Assembly: GCA_900239685.1 (NCBI GenBank)
Contig: OENT01000523.1
Span: 39,869-103,868 of the forward strand
From: Rotaria macrura
Lineage: Eukaryota; Rotifera; Eurotatoria; Philodinida; Philodinidae
Direction: 5' to 3'
Length of the DNA: 64,000 nt
A model generated the notes under the pieces. That model was not told the DNA's origin, did no database searches, and saw nothing but the letters and a program-made list of their open reading frames with translations. Numbering within the stretch: position 1 is the first letter of the stretch; each line of letters opens with the position of its first letter. Made by a program: the position numbers and the translations under genes. Below, piece after piece: positions 24,201 through 37,500 of the stretch.

Positions 24201-26028
24201 AATCATGTTGAATGTTACAGTGATGCTCTGGTTTTCCATATGAATCCATGGCAGAACACTGTTTTGATAAAGTTGCTACTTTAACTCATTAAATATATGA
24301 CACTGAATTTATGAATATAAATATGTCAATTATTCCGAACAGATTCACATTGAAAAAAGATGATTGAAGTCTCGGCTTGGATCTCATCAACGCGGGAACG
24401 GACAGATGAGGAGGTGTCGGTTTAGACGAAACTAATGGAGAACTGTTTTTCTCGGCGAACGAAGAAACAAAAAGGGGAGACGAGTTAAGAAACGATTCGA
24501 GAATATCTGACAGAACAAAAGATACCCCCGAAGAATGCGTAGAGTTGTGCCGATGTAAACCAATCTTACTCAATAATATTCTGAGACGTCTGCCTCTTGC
24601 TGCTCGATCAGTCTCACCCTACTTCGACATCTTGTTTCAATACAGACTCATTCGAAAACTGCACATTGATCCTTTGATTTTTTAAATGAATAACTGTTGA
24701 AGATCGTTTAAATCTCACTGCCAAGCAGCTTGTGCGAATGCGTTTTTTTTTCTGTTCATTTTTGAATTGATTGATTTCCGTAGCATTCGATCAGTTTTGT
24801 CGGTGAGATATTTTGTGATGCACATGTATATGTTGATTCTGAGCTGTAACTTAATTTTTCCCCGAAGACTATGTCGACATTGGGCGTGCTCATAGTTAAC
24901 GAGAGTTGAAGGAAATATGTCGTTTTTGTTCACTATCTCTAAAACGAGTCCATTTAGAAACCAATAAGTCTGTTCATGGACAACAACGAGAAATGACTTC
25001 GATGAAAAACCCATAGTTGAAGTTAAGATCTGAAACTAGTTGAGAAAGATGTGAGAGAGAATACGATAAACTGCTTCAGAAATTGATTAGAAGTCAATGT
25101 GCGACCTCTGCTCTTTGCCTTAGTTCTGGCTTAAATCTAATGAGTGCTGTGAAGTTCTCGAATGATTATCTGTTTCGTTTGGTAAAATAAATCGTCCGCC
25201 TATTCGATACAGGGCAGGGAGGGAGAAGATGAATAGTCTCGAGTCGAACTTAATCAAATGATGAAAACGAACCCGGCGGTCCATAGAGAAGGATTGTTTG
25301 GTTACAGTGAATAACAGTGCGATCAATATTAGCTTTGTCGAATCTGATGACAGTAAAAACATATTGCATTAATTGAGATTTCAAGGGCAGATCGAATTCA
25401 AGTGTTTCCCAAAGTGATTCGAATTGATGATGAGGCAAGGACCAGCGACAGGCGAGGTTTTGTTTTTCCCCTTCGATCGACACTTCGTGATTTAGTGGAT
25501 TGTCAACTTTGGTTGTGTATAGAATAATGCTCGTCGAGTTGATATCTTTTGTTGTTATTTTGTTATCTTCGAAATCGCCAACGTAGATTTTACTAGCATA
25601 TTCGTTGAGGAGATCGGCTTCGATAAATTTGTTGAGTATCAGCGAACGATTCGGGTCACCTAGGAATGATTCAGACGGAGAGAATGAGGTGTTGGCTTCG
25701 TGTCAACGAAACGAAGCAGAGGAGACGAACCTTGCTTTCGAACGAATTGAGCGACTTGCAGTCTCAGCTGATCGAGTAAACCCTCCGGTAATAATCGACA
25801 ATTAACTTCGGTGAAAAATCCGTTAGCAAACGCTTGAGCCAAAAGTGGAATGGCTTTTAACGTTTGTTCGTATTTTAAATGACTTCTATCAATCGAAATT
25901 CGATCATCAACGCTGGCCGAACACAATTTGAACTTGTTAATTCGTGATTGCGACGCGTTTCTAGACTTTTGTCGTCGTTTACTGATTTTATTTTGTGTCG
26001 AAGATGTTACAGATATTGTGTCTCGCAT
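21227..26028 (-). CDS. TRIP13: TRIP13/Pch2 AAA+ ATPase, 466 aa
   Basis: TRIP13/Pch2 is a hexameric AAA+ remodeller that unfolds HORMA-domain proteins (MAD2, HORMADs) in the spindle checkpoint and meiosis. Exons: 26028-25731, 25659-25273 and 21942-21227, joined GT-AG in phase; total 1,401 nt (human protein 432 aa). Seen: an N-terminal substrate-recognition domain, where the stretch before the ATPase (LACRWSLPHHQFESLWETL) matches the conserved W.LP...F..LW.SL block. Then come Walker A GPPGCGKT (226-233), the pore loop LFSKWFSES (264-272), Walker B ILIDEIESL (296-304), TTSN sensor 1, and SGRTLRKLP near the C-terminus, which is diagnostic for Pch2. The second intron (3.3 kb) splits the Walker A glycine codon. 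The ATG at 26028 is the first in-frame ATG; the frame extends further upstream only with a TTG. All catalytic residues look intact. Confidence 0.93.
21943..25272 (-). other. 3.3 kb TRIP13 intron
   Basis: Donor GTTCGT at 25272 and acceptor TTTAG ending at 21943. It is far longer than the 71-bp first intron of the same gene. It holds several open frames, of which 22386-22742 and 24715-25014 on the minus strand look most protein-like. No transposon ends were seen. Whether a nested gene exists is undecided. Confidence 0.55.
22386..22742 (-). CDS. Possible nested ORF, 118 aa, unrecognised
   Basis: An open frame inside the long TRIP13 intron, on the same strand. The product is charged and looks helical, with stretches such as GKEFYRMCKEVRTSRETTGQ and GEKYLFGRKLTTSTRRS. 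No family is recognised. The opposite strand is also open over much of this span (22152-22580), which weakens the case. It may be a cryptic exon, a gene remnant or chance. Confidence 0.2.
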   Translation of the reverse strand: MKNKHRTFPQIKISMNQRDHKGKEFYRMCKEVRTSRETTGQWLNHEETLLNPSRLTSELTVDEIETEGINRKKAYRKALISYQTAYKSCKTEGEKYLFGRKLTTSTRRSSFEEFGFHG

Positions 26029-26747
26029 TTGTGCTCGTTGCTTTCTCTTTTTCAAATCATAAATCAACAACAATCAACACAAATCAACAAAATTTATTTT
26101 CAAATGCGCGCTTCGTTTTCCGAGACAAGTCTCTTCGTTTCTTTGTTTTGTCTATGAAATCGTGTTGAATTTCTAGATCATTTTTCTCGTTCTCATTTGT
26201 CCGTCTTCGTGACAAATCGCATCGGACAGACCAAATCAATATGCAATTCGATAGGAGAATCGATAATTTAGTTATTATTGTTGAATTCGTCGGTTCTTTT
26301 ATTCTATGTGATCATCGAGCAATGAAATGTCGCCATTAGTATTACTTCGATCGATGATCAAGCACATGAATAAGAATAAGAATAGCAAATCATCCTTTCC
26401 TTGTCTCTTCGAGAGAATAATCTCTTTCTTTAACAGTGTGCCTATATTTGATGTCTAGAATCTGTGTATATTCATGTGTCGTTGATGACTTTGTTTTGCT
26501 CGTTGTTCAACGTTGATCCAGCATGGCATGTTAATTAGTTATTCTCTTGGATGATGATCAATCGAATAAGATATTGTTATTCATTCTGTTTCTTGTATCT
26601 TTTCGATTGGTTATCGTTTTTCATATCTCCATCGATTGATCAAATTTTGTTTGTTTGAAGAAAAAATTCTTTTATTAATATTAATTATACTCGTCAACAA
26701 TCTATTGTTAATTGATTAAATAGAGCGGCAACGCAAAGAGACACGAC
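26029..26747. other. Intergenic, GPCR 3' end to TRIP13 start
   Basis: About 720 bp separate the stop of the receptor gene (26748) from the TRIP13 ATG (26028), both on the minus strand. The region is AT-rich near 26640-26720. It should hold the receptor's polyadenylation site and the TRIP13 promoter, but neither can be pinned down. Confidence 0.4.
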
Positions 26748-28539
26748 TCAGAAGGAATCAGTCGATCGGGTAAAACTAAAATATTTAATAGCAGCTCGAA
26801 ATAATTTAAGATAAGCTCGTCGATATTTAATTTGTATAAACGGATAAAGAAACGGGTTACATGCCGAATTCATCCACAAAAGCCAAAACGCTATTTCGAA
26901 CACAATTGCTGACACATTTACACCAGCTGTCGACGCTGTTGCACAAATAACATATGGAAATAGAAATATAAGAAAAACAACAACAAGTATGAATAGAGAA
27001 CGTGCAGCTTTCCTATCTCGAATTATCCTCAGTCGGCTTTGGCGATAGAATTGCGATTTGTTTTTCGATCTATTCGATGATACCGGATCGGCTGAATTCG
27101 TTTTTTGAGCATCATTTCCACCTTCATTTTCAGCATCAAGTTGATATTCGGTTATGGAATCGCTGCAATAACTACGCACAGCTGATTTGTTAACACTTGC
27201 ACGTTTCACGCATAGATTTGACAATGGCAACGACCGATTCTCTTCTTTTAAACGCTGTCTGTTGAAGTGCCAATTTTTCGAAGGCAGTTTTCTAAAATTA
27301 AGTCAAGAGTTATATTCGAAATAAGACAAACTCGCTTCAATACATGTTCGAAGATTTTCTACGAATATACGACGACAAGCATCTTAATCGAGATTGAGGC
27401 TTCTTATTTGATTGTCGAACTAAATCCGGAAAATTTTCATTCGTAGAAAAGATCTCCATATTTCTGTCATTTTGTTCGATAAACGTCGCTGGACAAGGCT
27501 CAATCGAGCTGATTTTTGTTTTTGAGAACACCGACAAGCATTGATCTTCTTCTGTGTCTCTACTTGTTCCTAGTGGAGACGAGCCGAGGTTTGTGTCTTT
27601 TATTTTAACATGTTTACTAAATGACATAAGGCGATTCATCTTTCGACTTCTCTTCCATATATTTAACATAATCAATAGATTAAGTACACATAGAAGAATA
27701 AAGGGCCAGATAAAGTAATTGAATTGTGCTACTAACATGTATACGAACGAATAATGATAATCACCTGAACAATCAGACCGAGTGACATTCATGAGAAGAT
27801 GTTGTTTCTCAAATAAGCTTAACAGCCATATTCCGGGGGCGAAATTAACTAAAAATCTTCTCTCTTATTTATTTGTTCTCGTAGTAAAATTGAATTGTGA
27901 TAACTTACCAAACGAAATACACCAAACAGATGCCATGACAAAGTAAACAAAATGTTGTCTGACATATTTTCGATAGGATATGGGATAGGCAATCGACCAA
28001 TAACGGTTTATACTAATTGCAACAATATTAATAACGCTTGCCATTGTTGAAACATCATCGACGGTGACCTAGTTGCAAATATGAATGTTTGATTTTTCGA
28101 GAGTTGCGAAAAAGTGAAAGACGGATTACCCAAATTTTACAAAAAAGACTTCCAAATGGCCACGATTGCGTTATACTATTTTAGAAAGTAAGAAGAGAAA
28201 GTAAAGGAATCGACGTCGATAGGTATTAAACAACAAACCTGAATGGAATATAAAATGGAATGCAGAAAACACCAACGAGAAAGTCAGCTATTGCCATGTT
28301 CAATATGAAGTAATCTTTTGAAAGAAAAACGTTTTTTAACAAATATTCTCCCGCACATTGAACGAGAAGAAGAGGTAAATACCATTTATTGTGCGTAGTT
28401 TCTTGTCACAATAAAATGCCAAAATGACAACGACATTTCCGAGAGCTGTTATAAAGGCAATGAGGCTGAAGCAAAGTCCAATTAAAATTGAAGTCACCAC
28501 TGGCGAAGAATTCGATAAAGTCGTTGCCGACACATTCAT
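26748..28539 (-). CDS. Class A aminergic GPCR, histamine H3-like, 495 aa
   Basis: Six exons: 28539-28383, 28314-28239, 28175-28130, 28068-27909, 27848-27344 and 27291-26748. All joins are GT-AG and in phase (1,488 nt); introns are about 50-70 bp. Seen: N-glycosylation-type NVS/NSS near the N-terminus; GN1.50 at 35; D2.50 at 63 in NMAIADFLVGVFCIPFYIPF, which closely follows H3; C3.25 at 90; the amine-binding D3.32 at 97; a third loop of about 200 residues; RDRKAARSL at the TM6 base as in H3; and FWLLWMNSACNPFLYPF with NPxxY at 460-464. Two classic switches differ: DRY is NRY (114-116), and the TM6 CWxP is reduced to LFP (425-427), losing the toggle tryptophan. Ligand is inferred to be a biogenic amine; histamine is a guess from TM2 and TM6-7 similarity. 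Confidence 0.88.
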
Positions 28540-31500
28540 TGTTAATCGCTATACAGTTCGATCGAATATCTAAGAAAGAGATTTTGATTTCATCGGAGAT
28601 AATCGCTGGCAAATGAATTCTTTCGAATGGGCAATATTGAATGAGACATTGTTTTTGCTTCTCACTGATCCTCGTTATGAAAGATGAAGAGAAGAAATGA
28701 ATCGCGCTGGCCAAGAAGAAAATGCACCTCTCCGACAAAGACATCCGCTTGTTAAAAAACGGAAGCAACAATCGACGTTCACGCCAATTGACCCCTTAGG
28801 AACGATTCATTGTTTCGATTTTATCTCTACTTTGGACGAGAGAGACGTTAAGGCGTGACAATTATATTTCTACTTACGTTGACCAATAGTGAAACATCGG
28901 TTTATCCTTCTGTATGTTTGTTTTCCTTTGAGAATTTTTCACTTTTGCAAATCGAGTCTCCATCGAACAAAGTGAAACAATTTGATTTGTTCCCCACCGA
29001 AGAATTTCAACAGGAGATAGAAACGCGTTTGTCTCGATTCTCATGAACTATCTCATTTCACCCTGCTAATTAATCAGAGAGACATTCGATATTGCTCTGT
29101 TCAATATTGACGAGCAAATATGTTCGCATTTAAATATCTCACGATGAAAACGGTTAATCTAAAGCATGCCGGCATTCAAACTCGAACAGGAAGATTGTGG
29201 TCAGCTGATTATCATCAATGATTTCGAAGTTTCAATTCTTTTCACTAATTATCAATCGAGATGATTTCCCCTCTTAAGATAATCTGTGGAAACGATTTCC
29301 GACACAACTTTATATTACTTGTAACGAGATACACATCTTATGGGCTTGATCGCATAGGATTTTTGAATATAAATTAACTGTCCGTCTTATAGTTTCACGT
29401 AAATAGAAGAAACTTCCTTGAATGTCTCGTTAATTAGCATTAGACACGAAAGTTAATCTTTTCTTAACCTAAACTGTCTTAGTCCGCTTAGAATTACGTT
29501 CGGTAAAAAGTGAATCCGTCAAAAAAGAATTCTCTGGATAAGCAAGCTGTTCTCTTGTTCAATATAAGATTTAAAACAAACGCAACTCACACGAATGAAG
29601 ATTGTGCCGTAAACGTCAGGATGTGTGGATGTGCGATTTTCTTGCTTTTTGTTTTATTCTCTAGACTTGAGCGCATTGTCGAAACTTAGTTAATCGAACG
29701 TTTTGTGAATGGAACTCGTTCTTGTTGACAGTTGTCAATAATTAGAACAACTAGGGAATGTCAAGATTTTTAAGAGAAAGAAAACCAATTTTGCTCGAAG
29801 CTTGTCTCGCTCGAAATTCGACAGAGACAAATTAAATAAGATGATCCCTACGGGTAATTGATGCACTTCAGCTTTTGTTTCTTATTACCGAACACAGAGT
29901 GACCTAGTCTTCCTGAAAAAAAAACATCGTCGTTTGCCAAGTCGAGAAGATAAAGCGTCGTCGATTAACTTACATTTTTCTTATTTCATTCGATTTCGAG
30001 CTGTTCGGAACTGTTTCACTCATGAATGTAATATCAAGATCTTACACTGCGAAAGGAGTATCCAATGCCGAAGAGGAAAAAGAGAAAAAAAGACCTTTTC
30101 AGTTCTTTCTTTTCTGTTCTCCTAATCGTGAGATGATGTCATCATTGATGGAACAAGAAAATAACGGATTAGTTGTATCTCCGGATTTATTCCATCGAAC
30201 TATTCGCTTCTCTGAGAATAAATATCGATTAAGAAGAATATTCGACAACATTTTCAAATTATATTTTCCTATTAGAATCTCCTTAAGAGAGGACAACAAC
30301 TTTTATATTATTCAAATAAGTTAATACAAACTGAAAATTGGATTCCATCGAATAAAACTGTTTACTATGTAGATTCATTTCAACAGAAGATCATTGCAAG
30401 ATAATTCATAGTAAGATATGAGCAAACATTTCTATTTGTCAATAAATATCAATAACAAAATAATTTAGTGAAAAAACGAATAAATTCAACATGGATTTCA
30501 GATTTAACCATTCTCATTATCGTTCTCATCAAAATAACAAGCAAATCAGAATGAAAACGTTTTCATCGGATTTCACGGTATTTACATGCTTGACTTTGGT
30601 CTCGGTCATTTATTTGAACTTGAAAATTTGCAAAATATCGATTTTGTTAAGATTAACTATTGCAAAAAGTCTTGATAACTCCGAACAAACTGATGACATC
30701 CACGGCAGGCTTATTTTTAGCTGATCGAATGACGTCTATACTTTTTTCAGAAAAACAAAAGAGCTCTCGTCTCGACAACAACACACACTTCAAACTGCAG
30801 AGAAACGATCGATTGTGAGACATTTTAAATCAATACTTTGCCAATAAGATTTTTAGAAAAAAATTAACAATATGATTTTAATTAAAATAGTTCAATCAAC
30901 TTCACAGTTCATTTAACGTTACTTATGATGTTGATATGTGCATGAATGAGAGTGCACCCGTATTTCATAAGCGGTGGAGCCATTAGACTTCGGTGTGTAA
31001 CCTTCCACGGACTAAAAAATAGGATAGATCAACGCTTGGGTAGTCTTCGATTGGGTGCAAGTAAAGCTAAGATGAACGCGTTCATATCGGCATCCTACTT
31101 CTGACTGCTTTTTCATAGATTCCCGCCAGAGAAAATACAGATTGAATGAAGACGAAAATCGTCTTCCTTCAAACCAATACTTAACGCTGTAAAAGTGTTA
31201 TCAATTTTAAATCTAGGTCTCGAAAAAATCGGCCCTTCCCCAGCCGTAATAGGCTCTCCGTATACGACAGTAAATGGAAAAAAAGATAACTTCACAGAGA
31301 AACGTAATTTTTGGTATAACAGTGTCTGCTTTCAGTGTATCTACGGAAAATTTACGGAGCATTTTCGGTACCCATTATCGAGTGCAGTAGACGACGCCGT
31401 AACGAGCACCGTCTACGACTGACCGCTTTTTATCGTATTTTTTTATCATGAGTAATTTTGTACAATAAATTAGGTGTTTGTTCTTTTTTGATCTTGCGTA

Positions 31501-34500
31501 TTTTCATCATAAACTATCACTTTTATAGTAAAATAAACTATCATTTAAAAAAAACACGCTTTCGAATCGACATGAATTATAGCGACATCTATATCAACTG
31601 AAAGTATCATTGTACTCAGTTATCTCAATAAAAGTAGCTAAATTCAACCGGAAATATGCCTACATAAATCTTAGCTATACACGTTTTTTTCTATTGGTCT
31701 GCTCACACAACAATGGATGGATAGTCAATCATAGGAGCATTTCAGGTTTTGAAAAATAACAGTACAATCGGTTGCTCATCCGTTTTTGGGAAACAACTAC
31801 GTATTTTTTTTCTTGAGTGAACTTAATCAGATCTAGGTATTTTATTTAGGTTTTCATTGACTAATTGTCTTAGCAATACATAAAAATATATACGGAACAC
31901 TGAGCATGTACTCAAAATTCACATAGTTATCTTATTCTCTAGAATTATTGCTTCACAATATGCGAATCAAAACTCCAGACGAAATTAACGTATTAAGAAT
32001 CAATTTGTAGCCACACAAGTATTTCCTAAGGTATTTTATTTTGTTTCAATATATAAAATAAAATTCAAGTTTTCAAAATTTTTCAGATGAGTACTCTTAA
32101 TAAAAACTGCAGTAAAGAAGACGACTGATTAAAACTGAAAAACAGATATAAACGGAGAAATACAGTGCATATTTCTGCGCTAAGTAATACAGTCTATTAC
32201 GGACCGAAAATGAACCATATTGATCTCGTTTGTTACTGTAACTACTCCGTTTTAACAGCAATTTTCTGTGCGCATTTTGATCGTAAACGATACCGTTTCG
32301 ATCGACCTGGATTATCGTCTTCATCACAATTGAGTGAAAAAAAGATTCACATTGAAGTGTGGTTTCATTAATGGAAAAAAATTTAAGGGAAGACAGTGAC
32401 GCTTAAAAAAAGGGAACGCACATGCCATTTAAAAATACTGCTTTGACGAATTGTAGTTTTCTTCCTTGATTCCGAAGGACGTTCAGGGTGAAATTTTCTA
32501 TTGAAATGATTTAAATTGCACTCAAACCTAGTCCGTGTTCAATTCTGATTTATAAGATGATTTTCATTTTCACATGAACTATATTTTCTTATGGAAATCT
32601 ACGAAATATCAATTAAAATTACTAAAAAAGTGTCTGAGAAACAATATGCCATAGATTTATTCGAATAGTCAATGTGTTATCTTCGATTGTCTAGAAAATT
32701 TTCGAAGCGCTTGAAAATCTGTAACAAGTTAATTGACAATCAGTGTACTTGACTGTACCAAATGAATGGTTATATAGACGATAGATTATCAGCAACGGCC
32801 GAATACAAATTGTTTATTGACTACGTCACCCGACTCAAATACAGCATAAACAATGAAATAGGGAGAATTTTGTCAGCGATTACTTTCGAACTCATTTAGC
32901 GACAAGGTCACATAGCAAAATGTGAAAGAATTTAAGAAAGGCTATTTCATTAACTTACCCATAGGTCTCTCTTTTTCATGCTTGCCATTATAGGCCCTTG
33001 GTTGTTTTTTGAATGCTGATTAATTCAACTGAAACTAAACTATGACTACATTTTACAAATCTATTGCACGTCAGTCACTATTTTAGTTTAGTATGATAAG
33101 TAACATTTTTCTTTTTCATTTTCATTCAAAATGTTCTTGAACAAAAATCAGATCGTGTTTCCTGATATTATTGTAATTCTATTTGTTTATTTTCCTACGT
33201 ATCGATACTTCTTAATTCATTGTAAATTTATAGGAAAATCTTACTTCCTCAACATCTCCATAATGGAAGCACCTCGTTATCAGAAACAAGCTAGACTCAT
33301 GCTCAGCGCTTTCCGCTTGAAAGCAATCACCTTGTAGTGAAATTCCCCATGTTTTCAACTTTAAATGCTTTCTCCTCATCTCAAAAGACTGGAAAAGGTT
33401 CGTGAAGACCGGATATTATGTGATATGCCTATTCCAAAATAGTCTGTGCACAGATAAGACAGGAACATGTCATATAATGAACATGCTAACATATTTGGCT
33501 TAGTGCTCATCTCAGAAAAGTTTACTATTGCCATTATAATGGACGTATGTCAACTTGTTAGACTTTTTATGATGATGAATACTTTAGTATATTTCATTAA
33601 GAACATTGTATTGATTTTAAGGACAGTTGGACAGGCAAGTCAGATCGAAAAAAGAATGTGACAAGCACAGGCAGATCTACAAAACGTTGGTCCGGTTGAA
33701 CCTCTGGTCCTTACCATTGTAGAGAAGAAAAGAATAGCATCTCCCAATTCGCTTCCGACCTGTTTTTTAGCCTATGGATTGTGACTGAGTTGTATCGAAA
33801 GTCTATTTGGAGCTGGATTGAGAAAATATTTAAGATTTGTCGACTTTTCTGACGGTAATTACTAAACTTTAAGATTTTCATATTATGAATGATTGAAGAT
33901 ACATAATCTTCAATCAATTATACAAAATCGCGCATCGGTTAATGAAGCTGAAAGTTTTTTATTGAACAATTTTTCCAGAAAAAAACTTGATCAGTCGTGG
34001 CTTGTTGTGCACTACAGGTTTTTAAAAACTATATCTCGGCAGAGCATCAAATGTTGAGAATATGATCATAACTGTTTATTTCAGGCTGAACGCCTCATAA
34101 ATATCTTTCGTTCAAATTTTCTTATTTTATCTCTGAAATCAAAGAATCTTTGGGATACAGGTTTTTGAAAATATTCACTGTATCACGTCGTGAGAGTCGA
34201 TACACCTGGACTCCGAGAAAGATTCCAGTCGATTTGGTTGCTCTGAGAGCCTGCCCTGTTCACTGAGAAGTACCTGGAAATAAATCAATAGAATAGTTTT
34301 TTCTATTTAACTTGGAATATCACACTATGTTTATCTTCACAAGAAATGTTATTTTCTAAACTAAATTTGTGTTTAGCAATGGAGACTGTCAGCGTGAGTG
34401 CATACCACTGACACTTATCCATAGTGAAATTGTGCCTTCTAGTCTAACTGGTTTACGACAACTGCCGATCAGAAGGAGATTTGGTTTCGAGTCCGCCGTA

Positions 34501-37500
34501 GTTCTTCATATTTATTTCGTCACTTGCATGTCGAATACGATGGCACACTAGAGCTTAGAGAGACGGTAACTTTCAAATACGTACAGGAGATTTCAGATTT
34601 TAAAGCACGCTGTTTATTTCTACCAGCTTCATCATCTAGAAATGTAGGAGAATCATACAGGGGCGACGCTTGATCCTCATCCATTTTGGGCTTCTATTGG
34701 GTTAGCGCCAGTCAAATTATGAATTCGAGATTTAGTTACTAGAAAAATCAAGCTTGTTGTTAACGGGAATCTTGTTTTAGTGTCTAAATTGAAACTCTTT
34801 ACACGTTAATTTGTATGTTGGAATGAAGAAAAACAAATATCTCCGTAGAAAAATGATTGTTTGAAGTTACAGAAAATGGTGGACTTTTTCTTCTTCTGCT
34901 GAGTGGATTACATATATGAAATGGTCCGTCACAGTCAAGTCTGGTCAAACAAATTGAATTCGAGAGTGAACTACGTGGCTTTTCCCGTATTCCCTTTCAC
35001 AAGAAATGACTATCCACTTTAGATGATTACATTTTATGTGTGGCTAGAAAATAATGCAATAGTTCTGCACAAAAAATTGAAGTCCGTAATTACATTCGTG
35101 TTATAGTAACTGTATGAAAAAAATGAGGAACAACAATGGATTACGCAATGGCTCTTCGAGAAGATATTCAATAGACTCTCCTCCATATTCAAGCTCATTT
35201 GCACATTCATTTTAATCGAAAAATATTGATTAACTTTCGTGCAGTATTGATTGTTCTTCTAACGTTCCTTCAATTTGCAACGATAGATTTGTATAGAAGA
35301 GTCTTTTTGTTCGCTTCCAAAAAATGAAGAATTCTTCAATGAGAATGACATTTATTTGAGCTCTGATGATTTTCAAAGCATAAAACTGGTGTGAACAGTG
35401 AACTTTTATGTCTGACATGGACTCTAGTATTGAAATTTTGAATAGTTTACAGCAAAACTCAACAACTGGGTTCTTCTATTTTCTTCACATCTGTCTGTGC
35501 ATTCATTTAGTCGCTCGAACATGTATTCACAATCATATTGTCACTAAGTGAAAATGTTTTTTTTCAGGCATAGCAACTGTTCAATTCATTTTATTTAACT
35601 TTCTTGAACCAATGCTGAAGGTGTCGTGCGTAATATGACAAAAGGGTTGAATAGCTAAAAGACAAATTGATTGTTACACAAAAGAAGAAAATGTAAATAT
35701 GATGGGAGTAGTACACTTTGATTGACTTTAAAAAAATGGTATAAATAGAGGCATTGAACACATTGTTAAGCCGACAGTATTGGCGAAATAGTCAAAAAGA
35801 AAAGGTGAGCATAATTTTTTTGATTGTACACAAGAATGATATGTATTATGTATTCCTATCACTGAATAAATCATCGATAGTTATCATTGAAGAATATTAA
35901 AAAAGTATGCCATTTTCCCCATCGCATCTTTCCGTTAGGCCTTATGTAGGACAATCCTCATTCGTTTTTGAGCGTACTTATATAAAACAGATATCAATGC
36001 GCCCATATGATAGAAGAACCTCCCTTAATGTAAGAGTCCTTAAATGAGAACATGGGATACTCGTAAGAGAAGACACGAGTTCTGTGGCAGAAAATGGTTT
36101 GTTTCGTCTTAAATTTATTTTCTCTGAATTTTGTAATATGCTGATAAAACGATTCTTGAAAAAAGAGGGCTGCATATGCGTTAAAAGCAATCAAAGAAAA
36201 TAAATGAAGCAGCCGAATTCGAAACAGTTTTTTAAAAAGCAAAATTCAATAGTGTTTGATGTTTTGTTCACATTGTTTCCTGTATTTTTACTTTGTACTC
36301 GAAGTATAATCATAGTGAACTAATCTTAACTAAAAATTTTATAAATGATTAAAGGCAATAAGGCTAATTTTCGTTCCATGATTCTCTTCGAAATCCCAAT
36401 GTGGTTATAATCAGTATGAAATTTTAAACACAGCGCACATTGTTGGATTTTCCCAGCAAAACAAAAGGTTTTGAAATCTCGCTAGGAAATCAGAGCCAAC
36501 GTTTTTTTTCCCGAAAACGTTTTCGCTAACAAGCATGGCACGAAGTAACATCGTGCATTATACTTAAAGTTTACTACTGATTCTAATCATTTCGTATATA
36601 TTTCCAGAAAAAAATTAGTAAATGAAAAATGATCTTTCGATCACTAACCCTTTGTCTGGCTCTACAATACGTTCGAAATTATATAAGAAGATCTCAAATA
36701 TCAAATAGGAGACCAATCTACAAAGCTTGTACACTAAAACATAATAGAAGACGCAGGTTCTTTTGTTGATGAGGGAGAGGATTTACTAAAAGATGTTTTG
36801 TGCTTATCTATATTTTAATCGCAAACACCACATTCACATCTTACGTGTTCTAGTTTGTTTTTCATCATTTGAAGATGTTAAAGTATGGTTTTAAATTGAC
36901 TAACAGTCAAGTTTCTTTCGATCTTAGCCGTACTCAATTGTCAAGATAGGATAACACTAGCACCGGTTCGCTGAAACAGAGATGCATGTTAAGCAGCTAA
37001 TGCTTGAATTTCGTCGTGCATATATTGCGATAATCAGTCGTGTTGTAAGGCTTGTTGTCAAAATACATATTCAATAACTCGAAACCTCTTTTCGCCATAA
37101 AGAAAACTCTTCGATTTCAAACCATAATAAGGTAGTTAAGAGCATGGACATAAATGAGATTTTCCTTTAAAAAGATGTTTCCGAAAGGATGAAACTTGAT
37201 ATTAATGTCGGTGATAATTGTTGATGAACTGGTTCAAAGACCATTTATTTATCTTATGTTTGCATCTATTCTTAAACATTTAAGACGAACATAGGGAGTT
37301 AAACTTGTTTTCTGGATACTTCACAGCCTGAGCTTAGCTCATTTAATTTTGTACTAGTAAGTGTCTCTCGGGTAAATAAGAAATACATTTATTCTATCCG
37401 AAAAGAGCATATGACAATGATTCAAACGGTGTAAAATACAGCCACGAGTCGACAATCTTGACATCACTCGTGTAAACACGAAACGCAAAATCGATGCGTT

